From Lepisosteus oculatus (taxonomy: Eukaryota; Chordata; Actinopteri; Semionotiformes; Lepisosteidae): a DNA stretch of 64,000 nucleotides. Of this stretch, positions 55,001 to 61,917 are shown piece by piece. The translations under genes and the position numbers were made by a program. The stretch's first letter is position 1; every line of letters starts with the position of its first letter. The stretch lies in NCBI RefSeq assembly GCF_040954835.1, contig NC_090697.1, positions 29,381,001-29,445,000 on the forward strand. Reading direction: 5' to 3'. The notes under the pieces are model-generated. The model saw only the letters and a list, made by a program, of their open reading frames with translations, was not told the origin of the DNA and made no database searches.

Positions 55001-57867
55001 CTCCCAGGAGGAAGACTGTCCAACTCCCCTGCTCAGGGGCTCCACGATGCTGGAACGATCTCCTGGCTTCTATCAGATCTGTCAGAACTCTCAAACTGGT
55101 CTTAAAACTCACCTGTACTCCTGCTTTTAATTTTGATTTGTGCAGACCTGTCTCCTAGTTTTATTATACAGCACCTCGAGACGAAGTACCTTGAAAGGCA
55201 CTATATAAGACAGCTGGTTTTTATTGTGTTATGTGGGTGTAATGTGGCTCACTGACCAGCAGAGGCACTGTGTGAGTGCAAGAATGAAGCTTCTCCTCTT
55301 ATCCCAGCTTCTCTCTCTGATGATGCTCCTCCCGCCTCTGTCCTCCCATTGGCTGGTGGGCGTGGCCTGGGCTCTGACAGGCGGCGACGGGCTCGTGTGT
55401 CGATGGGAATGGGTAGCAGGGAGTGACGTCTGCGCTGTGGCCTCCGGTCCACAAGAGGGGGTCCTGTTTCAACACTGGCCTCTCTCCCCTGGTCCTGGGA
55501 CAGTGCAGGTGGCAAGATCTCTGTACAAAAACAGAAAAGCCAAGGCAGAGTGTCAGTAATCAGTGTGGGTCAGAGTTTCTTCCCTAAACTCAGAAATCTA
55601 GTCCCAGAGTTCCCACACCTGCCAGAATCACAACGGGTCCCAATCCTACTGGGAGAGGGAGGAGGGAACTCAGTTGATCTGGCAGCCCAGTATGTGAACT
55701 CCTGTCACAGCCTGAGGAACAGTGAGCCTGTCTCCCAATAATGCTCCTTCTGTCTACGTATATGTAAATATTTTATAATATGTCACTGTTGTAAATGTCT
55801 ATAGATTTTATATTAATTTATTTTTTGTTTTGTTTCATGTGAATTTCATTATTTTATTTACTTTGGCAACACTGATTGTACCCATCGGTCATGCTAATAA
55901 AGCACCTTGAATTGAATTGAATTGAGAGACAGCACACTCACTGAGAGACAGCACACTCACACTGAGAGAGACAGCACAGTCACGCTGAGAGAGACAGCAC
56001 ACACACACACAGACAGCACAGTCACACTAAGAGAGACAGCACACACACAGAGACAGTGTGTCAGTGAATCAGTCAGTCTGTGAGTCAGAATGTCAGTGAA
56101 TCAGTCAGTCTGTGGGTCAGAGTGTCAGTGAATCAGTCAGTCTGTGGGTCAGAGTGTCAGTGAATCAGTCTGTGGGTCAGAGTGTCAGTGAATCAGTCTG
56201 TGGGTCTGTGGATCAGAGTGTCAGTGAATCAGTCTGTGGGTCTGTGGGTCAGAGTGTCAGTGCATCGGTCAGTCTGTGGGTCAGAGTGTCAGTGACAGCA
56301 CACACACTGAGAGAAACAGCACACACACACACAGACAGCACAGTCACACTAAGAGAGACAGCACACACACAGAGACAGTGTGTCAGTGAATCAGTCAGTC
56401 TGTGAGTCAGAATGTCAGTGAATCAGTCAGTCTGTGGGTCAGAGTGTCAGTGAATCAGTCAGTCTGTGGGTCAGAGTGTCAGTGAATCAGTCTGTGGGTC
56501 AGAGTGTCAGTGAATCAGTCTGTGGGTCTGTGGGTCAGAGTGTCAGTGAATCAGTCTGTGGGTCTGTGGGTCAGAGTGTCAGTGCATCGGTCAGTCTGTG
56601 GGTCAGAGTGTCAGTGAATCAGTCAGTCTGTGGGTCAGAGTGTCAGTGAATCAGTCAGTCTGTGGGTCAGAATGTCAGTGAATCAGTCAGTCTGTGGGTC
56701 AGAGTGTCAGTGAATCAGTCAGTCTGTGGGTCAGAGTGTCAGTGAATCAGTCTGTGGGTCAGAGTGTCAGTGCATCGGTCAGTCTGTGGGTCAGAGTGTC
56801 AGTGAATCAGTCAGTCTGTGGGTCAGAGTGTCAGTGAATCAGTCAGTCTGTGGGTCAGAGTGTCAGTGAATCGGTCAGTCTGTGGGTCAGAGTGTCAGTG
56901 AATCAGTCAGTCTGTGGGTCAGAGTGTCAGTGAATCAGTCAGTCTGTGGGTCAGAATGTCAGTGAATCAGTCAGTCTGTGGGTCAGAGTGTCAGTGAATC
57001 AGTCAGTCTGTGGGTCAGAGTGTCAGTGAATCAGTCTGTGGGTCAGAGTGTCAGTGCATCGGTCAGTCTGTGGGTCAGAGTGTCAGTGAATCAGTCAGTC
57101 TGTGGGTCAGAGTGTCAGTGAATCAGTCAGTCTGTGGGTCAGAGTGTCAGTGAATCGGTCAGTCTGTGGGTCAGAGTGTCAGTGAATCAGTCAGTCTGTG
57201 GGTCAGAGTGTCAGTGAATCGGTCAGTCTGTGGGTCAGAGTGTCAGTGAATCAGTCTGCGGGTCTGTGGGTCAGAGTGTCAGTGAATCAGTCAGTCTGTG
57301 GGTCAGAGTGTCAGTGAATCAGTCTGCGGGTCTGTGGGTCAGAGTGTCAGTGAATCAGTCTGCGGGTCTGTGGGTCTGTGGGTCAGAGTGTCATACCTTT
57401 TCCAGCTAAGCTGTTGCCTGGGAGACGGAGAGAGGAGTCAACACTGCGGCTGCGCTGTGACTGGTGCCCAGTTCGCACATAGGGCACGCTCCCACAATAC
57501 ACTGCAACTGGCAGCCTGACAGCACCTAGGGACACACACGGTCACACAGCTCAGGTCTGCAGTGTGACTGTCTGTCCTCTCAGCTTCCAGATACTGTCAG
57601 GTCTCAAGAGAGAGAGCGACGAGAGGAGACCATTCCATCAGTCCTGCTGTGCCTTTTCAATACTATCCATCACCATCATGTGGATCAAGGACCGACAAGG
57701 CTGCAGACAAGAGGAGACCATTCCACCCATCCCGCAGTGGGTCAGTGGAGTGAAGACCCACATGACTGTGCTGACCATCGTCAGCGCGGAAGAGAATTCC
57801 ACTCCACCCACCTTGCATGCTGACCGTGGATTCTCTTACCTCCAGCAGTGTTTTCAGTGGGGTTCAT
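31627..57867 (-). CDS. togaram2: TOGARAM2, TOG array regulator of axonemal microtubules 2
   Basis: Ciliary microtubule protein of the crescerin/CHE-12 family; TOG domains bind tubulin and regulate axoneme growth. Seventeen coding exons (57840-57867, 55257-55520, 54273-54472, 53265-53416, 53050-53126, 52042-52352, 51076-51229, 48421-48544, 47553-47658, 44414-44649, 40678-40836, 40258-40375, 39731-39825, 36903-37101, 35315-35531, 33105-33191, 31627-31991) join with every phase agreeing: 2892 bp, 963 residues, near the length I recall for human. Residues 1-400 are low-complexity and basic (KSARKKVRERWRKE). TOG domain one spans about 420-640 (LRDLQREDW, LRSGVSRAAM, SHRNPASRCCAAEMM, FYGRRML); TOG two about 685-920 (RLQDPNRKV, VDNLNAKH, DNALLLQPLASRVQ, PSAVERHALPALWHL). 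It is the convergent neighbour of pcare, as in mammals. Confidence 0.9.
32160..33040. repeat. 22/45-bp minisatellite in the last togaram2 intron
   Basis: The left part has 22-23-bp units (GAGTACCCCCACTGCGCGGC). The right part has 45-bp units made of that plus CAGGGTACCCCCCTGTACAG. It is very GC-rich and keeps several frames open without being a gene. Confidence 0.95.
33105..33191 (-). CDS. togaram2: togaram2 exon 16
   Basis: The exon is 87 bp with acceptor CAG at 33192-33194 and donor GTGAGG at 33099-33104. Encodes DNALLLQPLASRVQYSSG and AIQEVTERLA, matching DN.LLLQ.....V.FLSG in vertebrate TOGARAM. Confidence 0.92.
33690..34986 (+). mobile_element. LINE 3' portion, AATTGA-tailed family, split by a solo LTR
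   Basis: Left part 33690-34034 starts in the [11 protein letters not shown] region. The right part from 34540 resumes at CCAGCCTCAGGACAGCACTG and ends in GGCAACACTGATTGTACCCA and the AATTGAATTG tail (34969-34985). It is antisense to togaram2, in its intron 15. Confidence 0.8.
34035..34539 (+). mobile_element. Solo LTR (505 bp) nested in the LINE
   Basis: Bounded by TGTTACG and CGTAACA (perfect 7-bp inverted ends of TG...CA type). It is flanked by CCTGC on the left and CCAGC on the right. An uninterrupted LINE copy near 10820 reads CCAGCCAGCC here, so a 5-bp CCAGC target duplication with one later change is implied. No internal genes are present. A Ty3/gypsy-like origin is likely but not proven. 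Confidence 0.75.
34986..35330. repeat. 32-bp minisatellite carrying the togaram2 exon 15 donor
   Basis: About 10 copies of GAGACACTGACCACAGTGGG then AGACCAGACA. On the minus strand each unit repeats CCCACTGTG/GTCAGT, the exact exon 15 end and donor. The array thus starts on the real splice site (35309-35315) and extends into the intron. Confidence 0.9.
35315..35531 (-). CDS. togaram2: togaram2 exon 15
   Basis: Acceptor GCGCAG ending at 35532, donor GTCAGT at 35309-35314. Encodes VWDWFGPRLQDPNRKV, LQALDMASQI, VDNLNAKHPGT and ATLLDCLISHC, the central helices of the second TOG domain. Confidence 0.93.
35640..36892. repeat. 27-47-bp pyrimidine minisatellite in togaram2 intron 14
   Basis: Units built on CCTGTCCTACACCTCCCAGT and GTCTCTGTCCTCACATACCC, with shorter units at the right end. 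It begins within about 10 bp of the exon 14 donor (36897-36902). Confidence 0.95.
36903..37101 (-). CDS. togaram2: togaram2 exon 14
   Basis: Acceptor TTCCCAG ending at 37102, donor GTGAGG at 36897-36902. Encodes LPGPRLRAAVLRSLQRG, LTELQALLTAQG, ARGIALLLELC and LLVTANISK, the opening of the second TOG domain. The acceptor is chosen over the AG 4 bp downstream because only it fits the phase of exon 13. Confidence 0.88.
37335..39485. repeat. 42-bp minisatellite in togaram2 intron 13 (family A, inverted orientation)
   Basis: About 51 copies of GTAACAGGACTGATCTACTG and TACTGGGACTGTAGCTCCTA. This is the reverse complement of the 23990-24720 unit. A stretch of about 797 bp with the same order of variants, including a 40-bp short unit at about 38012 and 38808, occurs twice. 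Confidence 0.97.
39473..39680 (+). repeat. 5S-SINE 3' fragment
   Basis: Matches the 3' half of the SINE at 51448-52040, including GCTCTCCTCCCCACTGA and GAGTGGAGTGTCCAGAAAAG, ending in an AATAATGATAAT tail. It abuts the end of the 42-bp array. Confidence 0.75.
39731..39825 (-). CDS. togaram2: togaram2 exon 13 (linker between TOG domains)
   Basis: The exon is 95 bp with acceptor CTGCAG ending at 39826 and donor GTAAGA at 39725-39730. It is open only in the frame that fits exons 12 and 14 (VTRGSAAEPPWARG, SVTTNVLSSAA). It has no conserved motif and is supported by splice sites and phase. Confidence 0.65.
39950..40150. repeat. 27-bp minisatellite
   Basis: About seven copies of GAGGGGTGAGAGGAGGGCAC or GAGGGCATGGTCATACA in togaram2 intron 12. 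Confidence 0.85.
40258..40375 (-). CDS. togaram2: togaram2 exon 12
   Basis: Acceptor TGCAG ending at 40376, donor GTCAGT at 40252-40257. Encodes FYGRRMLSLLISHPEFD and FLSTHDLHFL, the last helix of the first TOG domain. The YGRKMF..L..HP.F block is diagnostic for TOGARAM. Confidence 0.93.
40678..40836 (-). CDS. togaram2: togaram2 exon 11
   Basis: Acceptor CCGCAG ending at 40837, donor GTGAGA at 40672-40677. Encodes HRNPASRCCAAEMMALVL and LLLALVRLAQDAQQDTR, matching the S.HRN..VR...A.HL repeat of TOG domains. Confidence 0.92.
41088..44045. repeat. 29-bp minisatellite, about 100 copies, in togaram2 intron 10
   Basis: The unit is CTACTGAAGCTACAGTCCAG then TATAGTACA, with C/T and A/G variants. 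A longer variant with CACTTCAGTAGGGGCAG recurs near 41770, 41910, 42160 and 43450, showing higher-order duplication. It shares GCTACAGTCC(C)AGTA with the 42-bp family. 44046-44220 holds decayed copies. Confidence 0.97.
44414..44649 (-). CDS. togaram2: togaram2 exon 10
   Basis: Acceptor TCTCCCAG ending at 44650, donor GTGAGA at 44408-44413. Encodes VLSLRSGVSRAAMRALG, FLREGAQGALRAAV and LGSLISTGA, the middle of the first TOG domain. The first ten bases are also repeated in the upstream 77-bp array. Confidence 0.92.
44641..47489. repeat. 77-bp minisatellite, 37 copies, carrying the togaram2 exon 10 acceptor
   Basis: The first GCTGAG (44641) and the last (47413) are exactly 36 x 77 bp apart, so insertions and deletions are absent or cancel. 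On the minus strand each unit contains TGTCTCTCCCAG/GTGCTCAGCC, the real acceptor plus the start of exon 10. The variants are mostly single-base changes. Confidence 0.97.
47553..47658 (-). CDS. togaram2: togaram2 exon 9
   Basis: Acceptor CTGCCAG ending at 47659, donor GTGAGG at 47547-47552. Encodes ELKTQSLSALRALAAWHPD and LHQVTELVSRE. Joined to exon 8 it restores REDW-ELKTQ, the first TOG helix pair. Confidence 0.9.
47740..48420. other. togaram2 intron 8, nothing recognised
   Basis: No repeat or coding signal identified. The longer open minus reading here simply runs on from exon 8. Confidence 0.4.
48421..48544 (-). CDS. togaram2: togaram2 exon 8
   Basis: Acceptor CTGCCAG ending at 48545, donor GTCAGT at 48415-48420. 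Encodes SRLFQMSQETGGDSD and NPELHLTQALRDLQRED, leading into the first TOG domain. Confidence 0.88.
48600..49275. repeat. 31-bp minisatellite in togaram2 intron 7
   Basis: About 22 copies of GATCACACAGAAGACCTGGA plus ATCTCAGCTGG (or ATCCCAGGTGG). The 31-residue periodic open reading is a by-product. Confidence 0.95.
49635..50295. repeat. 56-bp minisatellite in togaram2 intron 7
   Basis: About 11 copies of CTCTGCAGGAGACACACTGT, CTGTCACCAACACACATGAA and CTGGGATCCTCCTGGT, some with an extra CACAGGACTCCTGC insert. The sequence between the two arrays (49276-49634) has no recognised feature. Confidence 0.95.
50490..50825 (+). repeat. LINE 3' fragment (CR1/L2 group)
   Basis: Plus strand reads SLSAFKPRLKTSFFRQVF, a LINE ORF2 terminus, then a 3' UTR ending TAAATAAAATGTATTGTT. 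50826-51070 is unassigned. Confidence 0.6.
51076..51229 (-). CDS. togaram2: togaram2 exon 7 (basic region)
   Basis: Acceptor CCCTCAG ending at 51230, donor GTGGGA at 51070-51075. Encodes VPAPLSKSARKKVRERWRKE and a Gly/Ser-rich end. The highly basic helix before the first TOG domain could contact microtubules (inference). Confidence 0.82.
51397..51438. repeat. 42-bp duplicate of the togaram2 exon 6 end (left SINE flank)
   Basis: Matches 52044-52085 at 39 of 42 positions. The two copies flank the SINE directly, so they look like a long target-site duplication. Contains CCAGCAGGGGGCGCT on the minus strand, a CTCF-core match. Confidence 0.7.
51439..52040 (+). mobile_element. 5S-rRNA-derived SINE, full length
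   Basis: The head has AGCTCAGCAGGTGTGAGCCT, GGTCAGTACCTGGATAGGAG and ACCTCCTGGGAAAA, resembling the box A to box C internal promoter of 5S rRNA. The body is shared with the copy at 22610-23500. The 3' end is GAGTGGAGTGTCCAGAAAAG then GTGCTATATAAGTG and an (ATT)n tail. It sits antisense in togaram2 intron 6, touching the exon 6 donor. Confidence 0.88.
52042..52352 (-). CDS. togaram2: togaram2 exon 6
   Basis: Acceptor CCTCCAG ending at 52353. The donor reads GAG/GTAATAAT, where the GT is at the SINE tail junction (52040-52041). Encodes AAGTLRAVAMPTEEEQQ and a low-complexity Ser/Thr/Pro stretch. Phase fits exons 5 and 7. The 3' boundary is less certain because an internal GTGGGT donor also lies in phase. 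Confidence 0.7.
52385..52870 (+). repeat. Tandemly amplified LINE segment
   Basis: Five or so copies of GAGGACAGGCTCAGTGACCA / CAGCCTGGCCATAGAAACTG, an internal piece of the AATTGA-tailed LINE ([12 protein letters not shown]), ending with its 3' TTTGGCAACGCTG box. Confidence 0.75.
53050..53126 (-). CDS. togaram2: togaram2 exon 5
   Basis: The exon is 77 bp with acceptor TTTCAG ending at 53127 and donor GTACCC at 53044-53049. Encodes VSPEGDSAPVLESSLPPP and VPEQSA. Supported by splice sites and phase only. Confidence 0.7.
53265..53416 (-). CDS. togaram2: togaram2 exon 4
   Basis: Acceptor CTCTCCAG ending at 53417. Two tandem donors in the same phase, GTAGGG at 53259-53264 and GTGGAG at 53265-53270, would give ends at 53265 or 53271, a two-residue difference. 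Encodes SVRSSALRKRLSLCG and PIPQLDKTQSC. The acceptor is repeated through the neighbouring minisatellite. Confidence 0.68.
53411..53965. repeat. About 40-bp minisatellite carrying the togaram2 exon 4 acceptor
   Basis: About 14 copies of CACAGACTGGAGAGCAGCCA plus GGACCTGAGATCAGACAGA. On the minus strand each recreates GGCTGCTCTCCAG/TCTGTG, the exon 4 acceptor. Copies differ by AGAGAGC/GGAGAGC and length variants. Confidence 0.92.
53965..54090. repeat. About 26-bp minisatellite
   Basis: Five copies of GGGGTACAGTTCAGTGTTGG in togaram2 intron 3. Confidence 0.85.
54273..54472 (-). CDS. togaram2: togaram2 exon 3
   Basis: Acceptor TCTCCCAG ending at 54473, donor GTGAGG at 54267-54272. Encodes GPGPSAGVTGGVSDLG and AAEMVEKVGQSSQDTE. 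Low-complexity N-terminal region. Phase fits both neighbours. Confidence 0.72.
54547..54868 (-). mobile_element. LTR-like element in togaram2 intron 2
   Basis: On the minus strand: a TGTCACGC-like start near 54868, ATATATAAGC (TATA) near 54690, AATAAAGCTTGG (poly(A) signal) near 54610, and a CA terminus GTGAAACA at 54547. The order is that of a retroviral or gypsy LTR (U3-R-U5). No target duplication was confirmed. The right boundary is uncertain. Confidence 0.5.
54935..55228 (+). repeat. LINE/SINE 3' fragment
   Basis: Degraded ORF2-terminal sequence followed by a 3' UTR with TTGAAAGGCACTATATAAGA, a common fish retroposon tail. Confidence 0.5.
55257..55520 (-). CDS. togaram2: togaram2 exon 2
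   Basis: Acceptor TTTTGTACAG ending at 55521, donor GTCAGT at 55251-55256. Encodes ILPPALSQDQGREA, QRRRHSLLPIPID, RARRRLSEPRPRP and FLHSHSASAG. The basic RRRHS and RRRLS motifs look like kinase sites (inference). Phase fits exon 1. Confidence 0.72.
55550..55926 (+). repeat. LINE 3' end, AATTGA-tailed family
   Basis: Reads [20 protein letters not shown] and a stop, then the 3' UTR with GGCAACACTGATTGTACCCA and AATTGAATTG (55911-55925). Confidence 0.8.
55927..57392. repeat. 28/32-bp minisatellite (TCAGTGAATCAGTCAGTCTG)
   Basis: About 40 copies of GGGTCAGAGTGTCAGTGAAT plus CAGTCAGTCTGT, with shortened and lengthened variants, interspersed with CACACACAGAGACAGC blocks at 55930-56060 and 56285-56375. 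Several multi-unit blocks are themselves duplicated. It lies in togaram2 intron 1. Confidence 0.95.
57393..57839. other. togaram2 intron 1, no recognised element
   Basis: Single-copy-looking sequence. GAGGAGACCATTCCA occurs twice (57630 and 57711). GTTGCCTGGGAGAC at about 57412 loosely resembles an RFX X-box but is poor in its second half. Confidence 0.35.
57840..57867 (-). CDS. togaram2: togaram2 exon 1 (start codon)
   Basis: ATG at 57867-57865 followed by MNPTENTAG and donor GTAAGA at 57834-57839. The exon extends into 5' UTR to an acceptor CCACAG ending at 57916, so at least one noncoding exon lies further upstream. The start is chosen because it is the first in-frame Met that joins exon 2 in phase. 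Confidence 0.65.
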
Positions 57868-58019
57868 GATGGACTCTTCACTCCCTCTGCCAGGACAGCG
57901 CTGCAGTGCTCCAGTCTGTGGGAAGACAGCAGCTCATTTCGGGGCTCCAGGAGGGGACAGTGCTGTAGGAGATACCACATAACACCATGACTCACTCCCA
58001 ATCACACCCCTTGACACGT

Positions 58020-58520
58020 CACGTGACACAACTCACATTCTCTCAATCACACTCTCACAATCACTAACTCACATTCTCTCAATCACACTCTCACAATCAC
58101 TAACTCACATTCTCTCAATCACACTCTCACAATCACTTACTCACATTCTCTCAATCACACTCTCACAATCACTAACTCACACACACACTCACAATCACTA
58201 ACTCAAACTCTCTCAATCACACACACTCACATTTACAGGCACACACAGTCACACACTCACAATCATACTCGCACATTCCCAGTCACAAACGCATACTCTA
58301 ATAATCATAAAGACTCACAATCACACACACTGTCACCCAATCACAGATTCACAGTGCAGTCAAACACTCAGAATCACAGACTCACTCACAGTTACACTCT
58401 CACAATTCCACACAATCTCAGACTCACACAACTGCACACTCAAAATCTCTCTCTCACGCACTCGCACTCACAGTCACACTCACACACTCATAATCAGGCC
58501 AGCATTTACATCAGCACAGA
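58020..58520. repeat. ACTCACA/ACTCTCACAATC simple repeat
   Basis: Irregular repeats of CTCTCAATCACACTCTCACA, decaying to the right. Confidence 0.85.
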
Positions 58521-59162
58521 TCACACTTCACTTGTTCTGTACTCAGCACATCTGCAGTTATTACCTGTGATCTCACGCCCGGTATACAGCAGGATAGAAA
58601 CTGTAAAATGCAAACACATGAGCTCAGTGAAGCTGCCCTACAGACAGCAAAAAAGATGAAACCCACCTCATTCGTTAGTACTACGTTTTTGCCGGTTTGT
58701 GCTGTTGAAAGTAGCGTTTGTGCTGCTTTCGTTCCCGACATATAGCGCGTTGGTTTCCCGATGATCTCGTGACACATTTTTAGGTATTAATTTCAAGATC
58801 GATATAATTTTACAATAAAAATCAAAATTGAAAGCACGAGCATAATAATATAATGATCATACACTTTACATTTCTAATCATTTTTAAAGTACAAAGCAGA
58901 AGGTGTTTCCCCTACCTCAAATATACGATTAAAAGTGTTCAAATACCATGTATTCGTTACAAAAAGCAGCGGAGACAGTTATATTGCAAATAAAAAATGT
59001 ATTTATTTCGAAGAGTACGGGACATTGTGAATCAATAAAGACGTTAAAAAATAAGCTGATGTAGTTATTTTGCAAATAAGTAAAGCATTTTAAAAATAGA
59101 TTTTCATTGACAGTAAACAAGCCGATCCACCTGGCGCTTCTAGCTTAAACAGCTCTCAGACC

Positions 59163-59255
59163 CGTGATTGGTTAAACCCCCGAACAGTTCTGGCCGCGAT
59201 TGGGTGAAGAGTGAGAATCGACACTCTGATTGGGTAAAGCACCACAGCGGAAGTT
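59163..59255 (-). promoter_or_regulatory. Triple CCAAT cluster with ETS-like site
   Basis: GATTGG occurs three times (about 59165, 59198 and 59228), giving CCAAT boxes on the minus strand at about 30-bp spacing, followed by CGGAAGTTCCG near 59249. This is a promoter-like arrangement upstream of togaram2, though it lies inside the inverted-repeat element. Confidence 0.35.
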
Positions 59256-59544
59256 CCGAGAACCTGTAGATACACAGGTGATGGATGTTCTTCTTGTTCC
59301 AAATACTATAGCCCCGGTTAATCGTGTGTGCGGTTTGAGCACGCTGGATATACAGTAACACATCCATTGGTTTCCAATTACTAATCAATCTAAGTCGCAT
59401 TGAGGTCAAAGCTGAATAGCAGACAAAGAATGTCATGGCATCCACAGCGCATTCACGACTCTGAAAAGATCTCATGATAGAAGTGCGCGCATCACGATCA
59501 CATCGCGATACCCATTGCGACTGGGGCATCACTGTCATGGAGCC

Positions 59545-60115
59545 ACTGTCGCAACATTAAGTCCATATATCGCGATATGGCGTACCCCTGACAAAATGCC
59601 CCCGCGCCCATGTCGCGACATGGAGCCCGCATATCGCGATATGGCGTACCCCTGACAAAACGCCCCCGCGCCCATGTCGCGACATGAAGCCCGCATATCG
59701 CGATATGACATACCCCGGCAAAAATGCCTCCCCCATGTCGCGACATGAAAGACCCTATATCGCGATATGACATGGCTGGCTAAAACGCCCCCCCCCCCCC
59801 ATGTCGCGACATGGAGTCCACATATTGCGATATGACATACCCCGACGAAATGCCCCACCCCAATATCGCGTCATGGAGTCCATATGTTGCAATAGGACAT
59901 ACCCTGACAGGATATGGTGACCCCATGTCGCGACACAAAGTCCATATATCGCGACACGTCCTATCTGGGCATCTCATGTCCTGATATAAGATCTTTGTTG
60001 CTTCGGGGTGGCATGGAAGCAAGGCGCCAGTCGTGATATACACTGCAGTGATATACATGCGATATACATGGGGTCCCTATCATGACATGCTGCGGAGGTC
60101 TTGTCGCGATGGTAT
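59545..60115. repeat. About 64-bp satellite with two alternating TCGCGA palindromes
   Basis: Each unit carries CATGTCGCGACATG and, about 21 bp on, CATATCGCGATATG, with CCCCTGACAAAATGCCCCC between. About eight units, decaying to the right. The first three are almost intact, with both palindromes perfect. Confidence 0.9.
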
Positions 60116-60744
60116 CCCACAGTTAAGCGCTTGGCAACAGCGTGTCACAGTAGGGAAAGAAAGGAAAACGTGCCTTAGAAAATAAAAACCATAGATCCTG
60201 CCATCACGGTGATTTTACATACTGTTGTAAACATATTGTTGGTATGCGTCATGTCTTAGTATTACTCCCAGCTAAGGAGGTTCATATGTTTATGGATATT
60301 GATTGTCTTTAAAAAGTTAAGGGTACGAGCTAAACTGTAACAGAGCGCTTGAACTCGGCAGACGGAGTCACTAGAGGTCAAAGTCACCGTGCATGGTCAC
60401 ATGATCACCGGAAAAACAAGGCGATATATCTAAGGAACGAAAGCAGCACAAACGCTACTTTCAACGCCACAAACCAACACAAACGCAGCACTAACGATTG
60501 AAACCGGTCCGGTTCCCCTACGACGTTGTAGGGGGGCTGGGCAAGGTCACCCCCTAAAAAAGACGTTATATCTAAGGAACGAAAGCAGCTGGGAAGTCAC
60601 TTTCAACAGCACAAACCGGCACAAACAGAGCACTAACAAATGAGGTGGGTTTCATCGTTTGTGGCGTCGGTAGAGGGGCCAACATTACGGAGTGGGGCTG
60701 AGCTGTATTATAAGATGTCTAACAGAGGCGTTTCCCCCCACCCG

Positions 60745-60950
60745 CGCAGGTGCACTACCTCTGCTCCCCAGCAGGGCCGCTGTGACCACACGCCGCTCCC
60801 GGCTCCACACACCGCGCCGTGTCCCGAGTCCTCAGCGGGTCAGCGAGTGCAGGGGGGCGGAGCCTGGCGTGTGTGTGGGAGCGTGCCGCCGTCAGCGCGG
60901 CTGAACAGGGCAGGACACTGCAGCGCACCGACAGGGCCGGGTCACTGAGG
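60745..60950 (-). promoter_or_regulatory. CpG-rich block, candidate togaram2 promoter
   Basis: Dense CpG for about 200 bp (GCCGCCGTCAGCGCGGC, CACCGCGCCGTGTCCCG) with a GC box GGGGGGCGGAGCC near 60853. On the minus strand AGCAGAG/GTAGTG near 60755 could be a first-exon donor. Assignment to togaram2 is an inference from position. Confidence 0.35.
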
Positions 60951-60959
60951 CAGCCTCTG

Positions 60960-61500
60960 AAAATCCACTGACCTGCTGAAATACGGGTGGAAACATGCTT
61001 GCCTCTCATCTGTTGGGCACTGGGTCCCCTTAGGGGAAATAAAGGTCCAAAATAAGAAATACAATATTCGAGCCTGGGTCCCTTCTGTTCGGAGTTTGCA
61101 TGTTCTTCCTGGGACAGCATTGGACTGCGGTGCGCATGCAGTGCTGCCTGCTGCTCTGAGTCCCCGGGCTTCTGTAGGACATGAAAGCGTACCCAGAAGA
61201 CGAATACTGTGTTGTGGGGAGGCCCTGTGGTTATTAAGCTACGGTATCAATTTACAAGAGACCCGAGCCTTGTGCTTCATGGACGCAGCTTTGACTCTGG
61301 GGTTCCCTCCTCCTGTGCTTAATGCCCGACCTCTCGCTCCTACAGACACACAGCTGGGGTCCCCTGAGGTCACTTGACAGGACAGGCCAGCATGCCAGAG
61401 GGGGTGTGTCTGAAATAAGTCAGGGATGGGGTTAATCGCCCAGTGTGGAGAGGGTGTCCCGCTGGGACGGCTCGGTTACAGCACTCGGGTCGGCTCTGAT
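60960..61500. other. Nothing recognised
   Basis: No conserved coding signal or repeat identified in this stretch. Confidence 0.4.
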
Positions 61501-61700
61501 GGAGCCACTTGAGAACCCAAGTCCGGTCACAAACAAGAGAAGGATCTCATCCGGCTGTTTCTCGAAAGAAGCCAGGGTATCTGCGCGGCTTGTTCCACAC
61601 TCCCACCACTCTTTGTGTAAAGAGGTGCCTTTGCGTAAACTGTTCTCAGTTTCAAACACATTTCCTCCAAAGCTGGGGGAGAGTCCTTGACAGCAGCAGG
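61500..61700 (-). repeat. CR1-like LINE 3' fragment
   Basis: The minus strand contains the TTTACACAAAGAGTGGTGGG box and GTGTGGAACAAGC of the CR1-like family. Confidence 0.6.
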
Positions 61701-61917
61701 ACTCCCCAGCCATTCCCAAACACAGGCCCCTGTTGCTAACAGGCATGTCTGAAACCATACTCTGGCTGGGCAAATATTGACCCGGGCAGCCTTATCAGCA
61801 CAGCTCCTATCAGCTAACCCCTGCACAGGCATCACACAACAAGACCCAAGACAACGGGACAACGGGACAGCACAGCAGGGCAGGGGGCCAGCCAGGCTCT
61901 CCTTGTTCCCTACCAGC

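Larger units (their letters stand above)
58655..60656. mobile_element. 2.0-kb inverted-repeat (foldback-like) element
   Basis: The left end (58655-58735) and the reverse complement of the right end (60576-60656) both start GATGAAACCCACCTCATT and share GCCGGTTTGTGCTGTTGAAA and GCTGCTTTCGTTCC, with one divergent 9-bp block. A third copy, in right-end orientation, lies at 60423-60510. No transposase is visible and no target duplication is evident. It encloses the palindromic array at 59545-60115. Confidence 0.65.
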
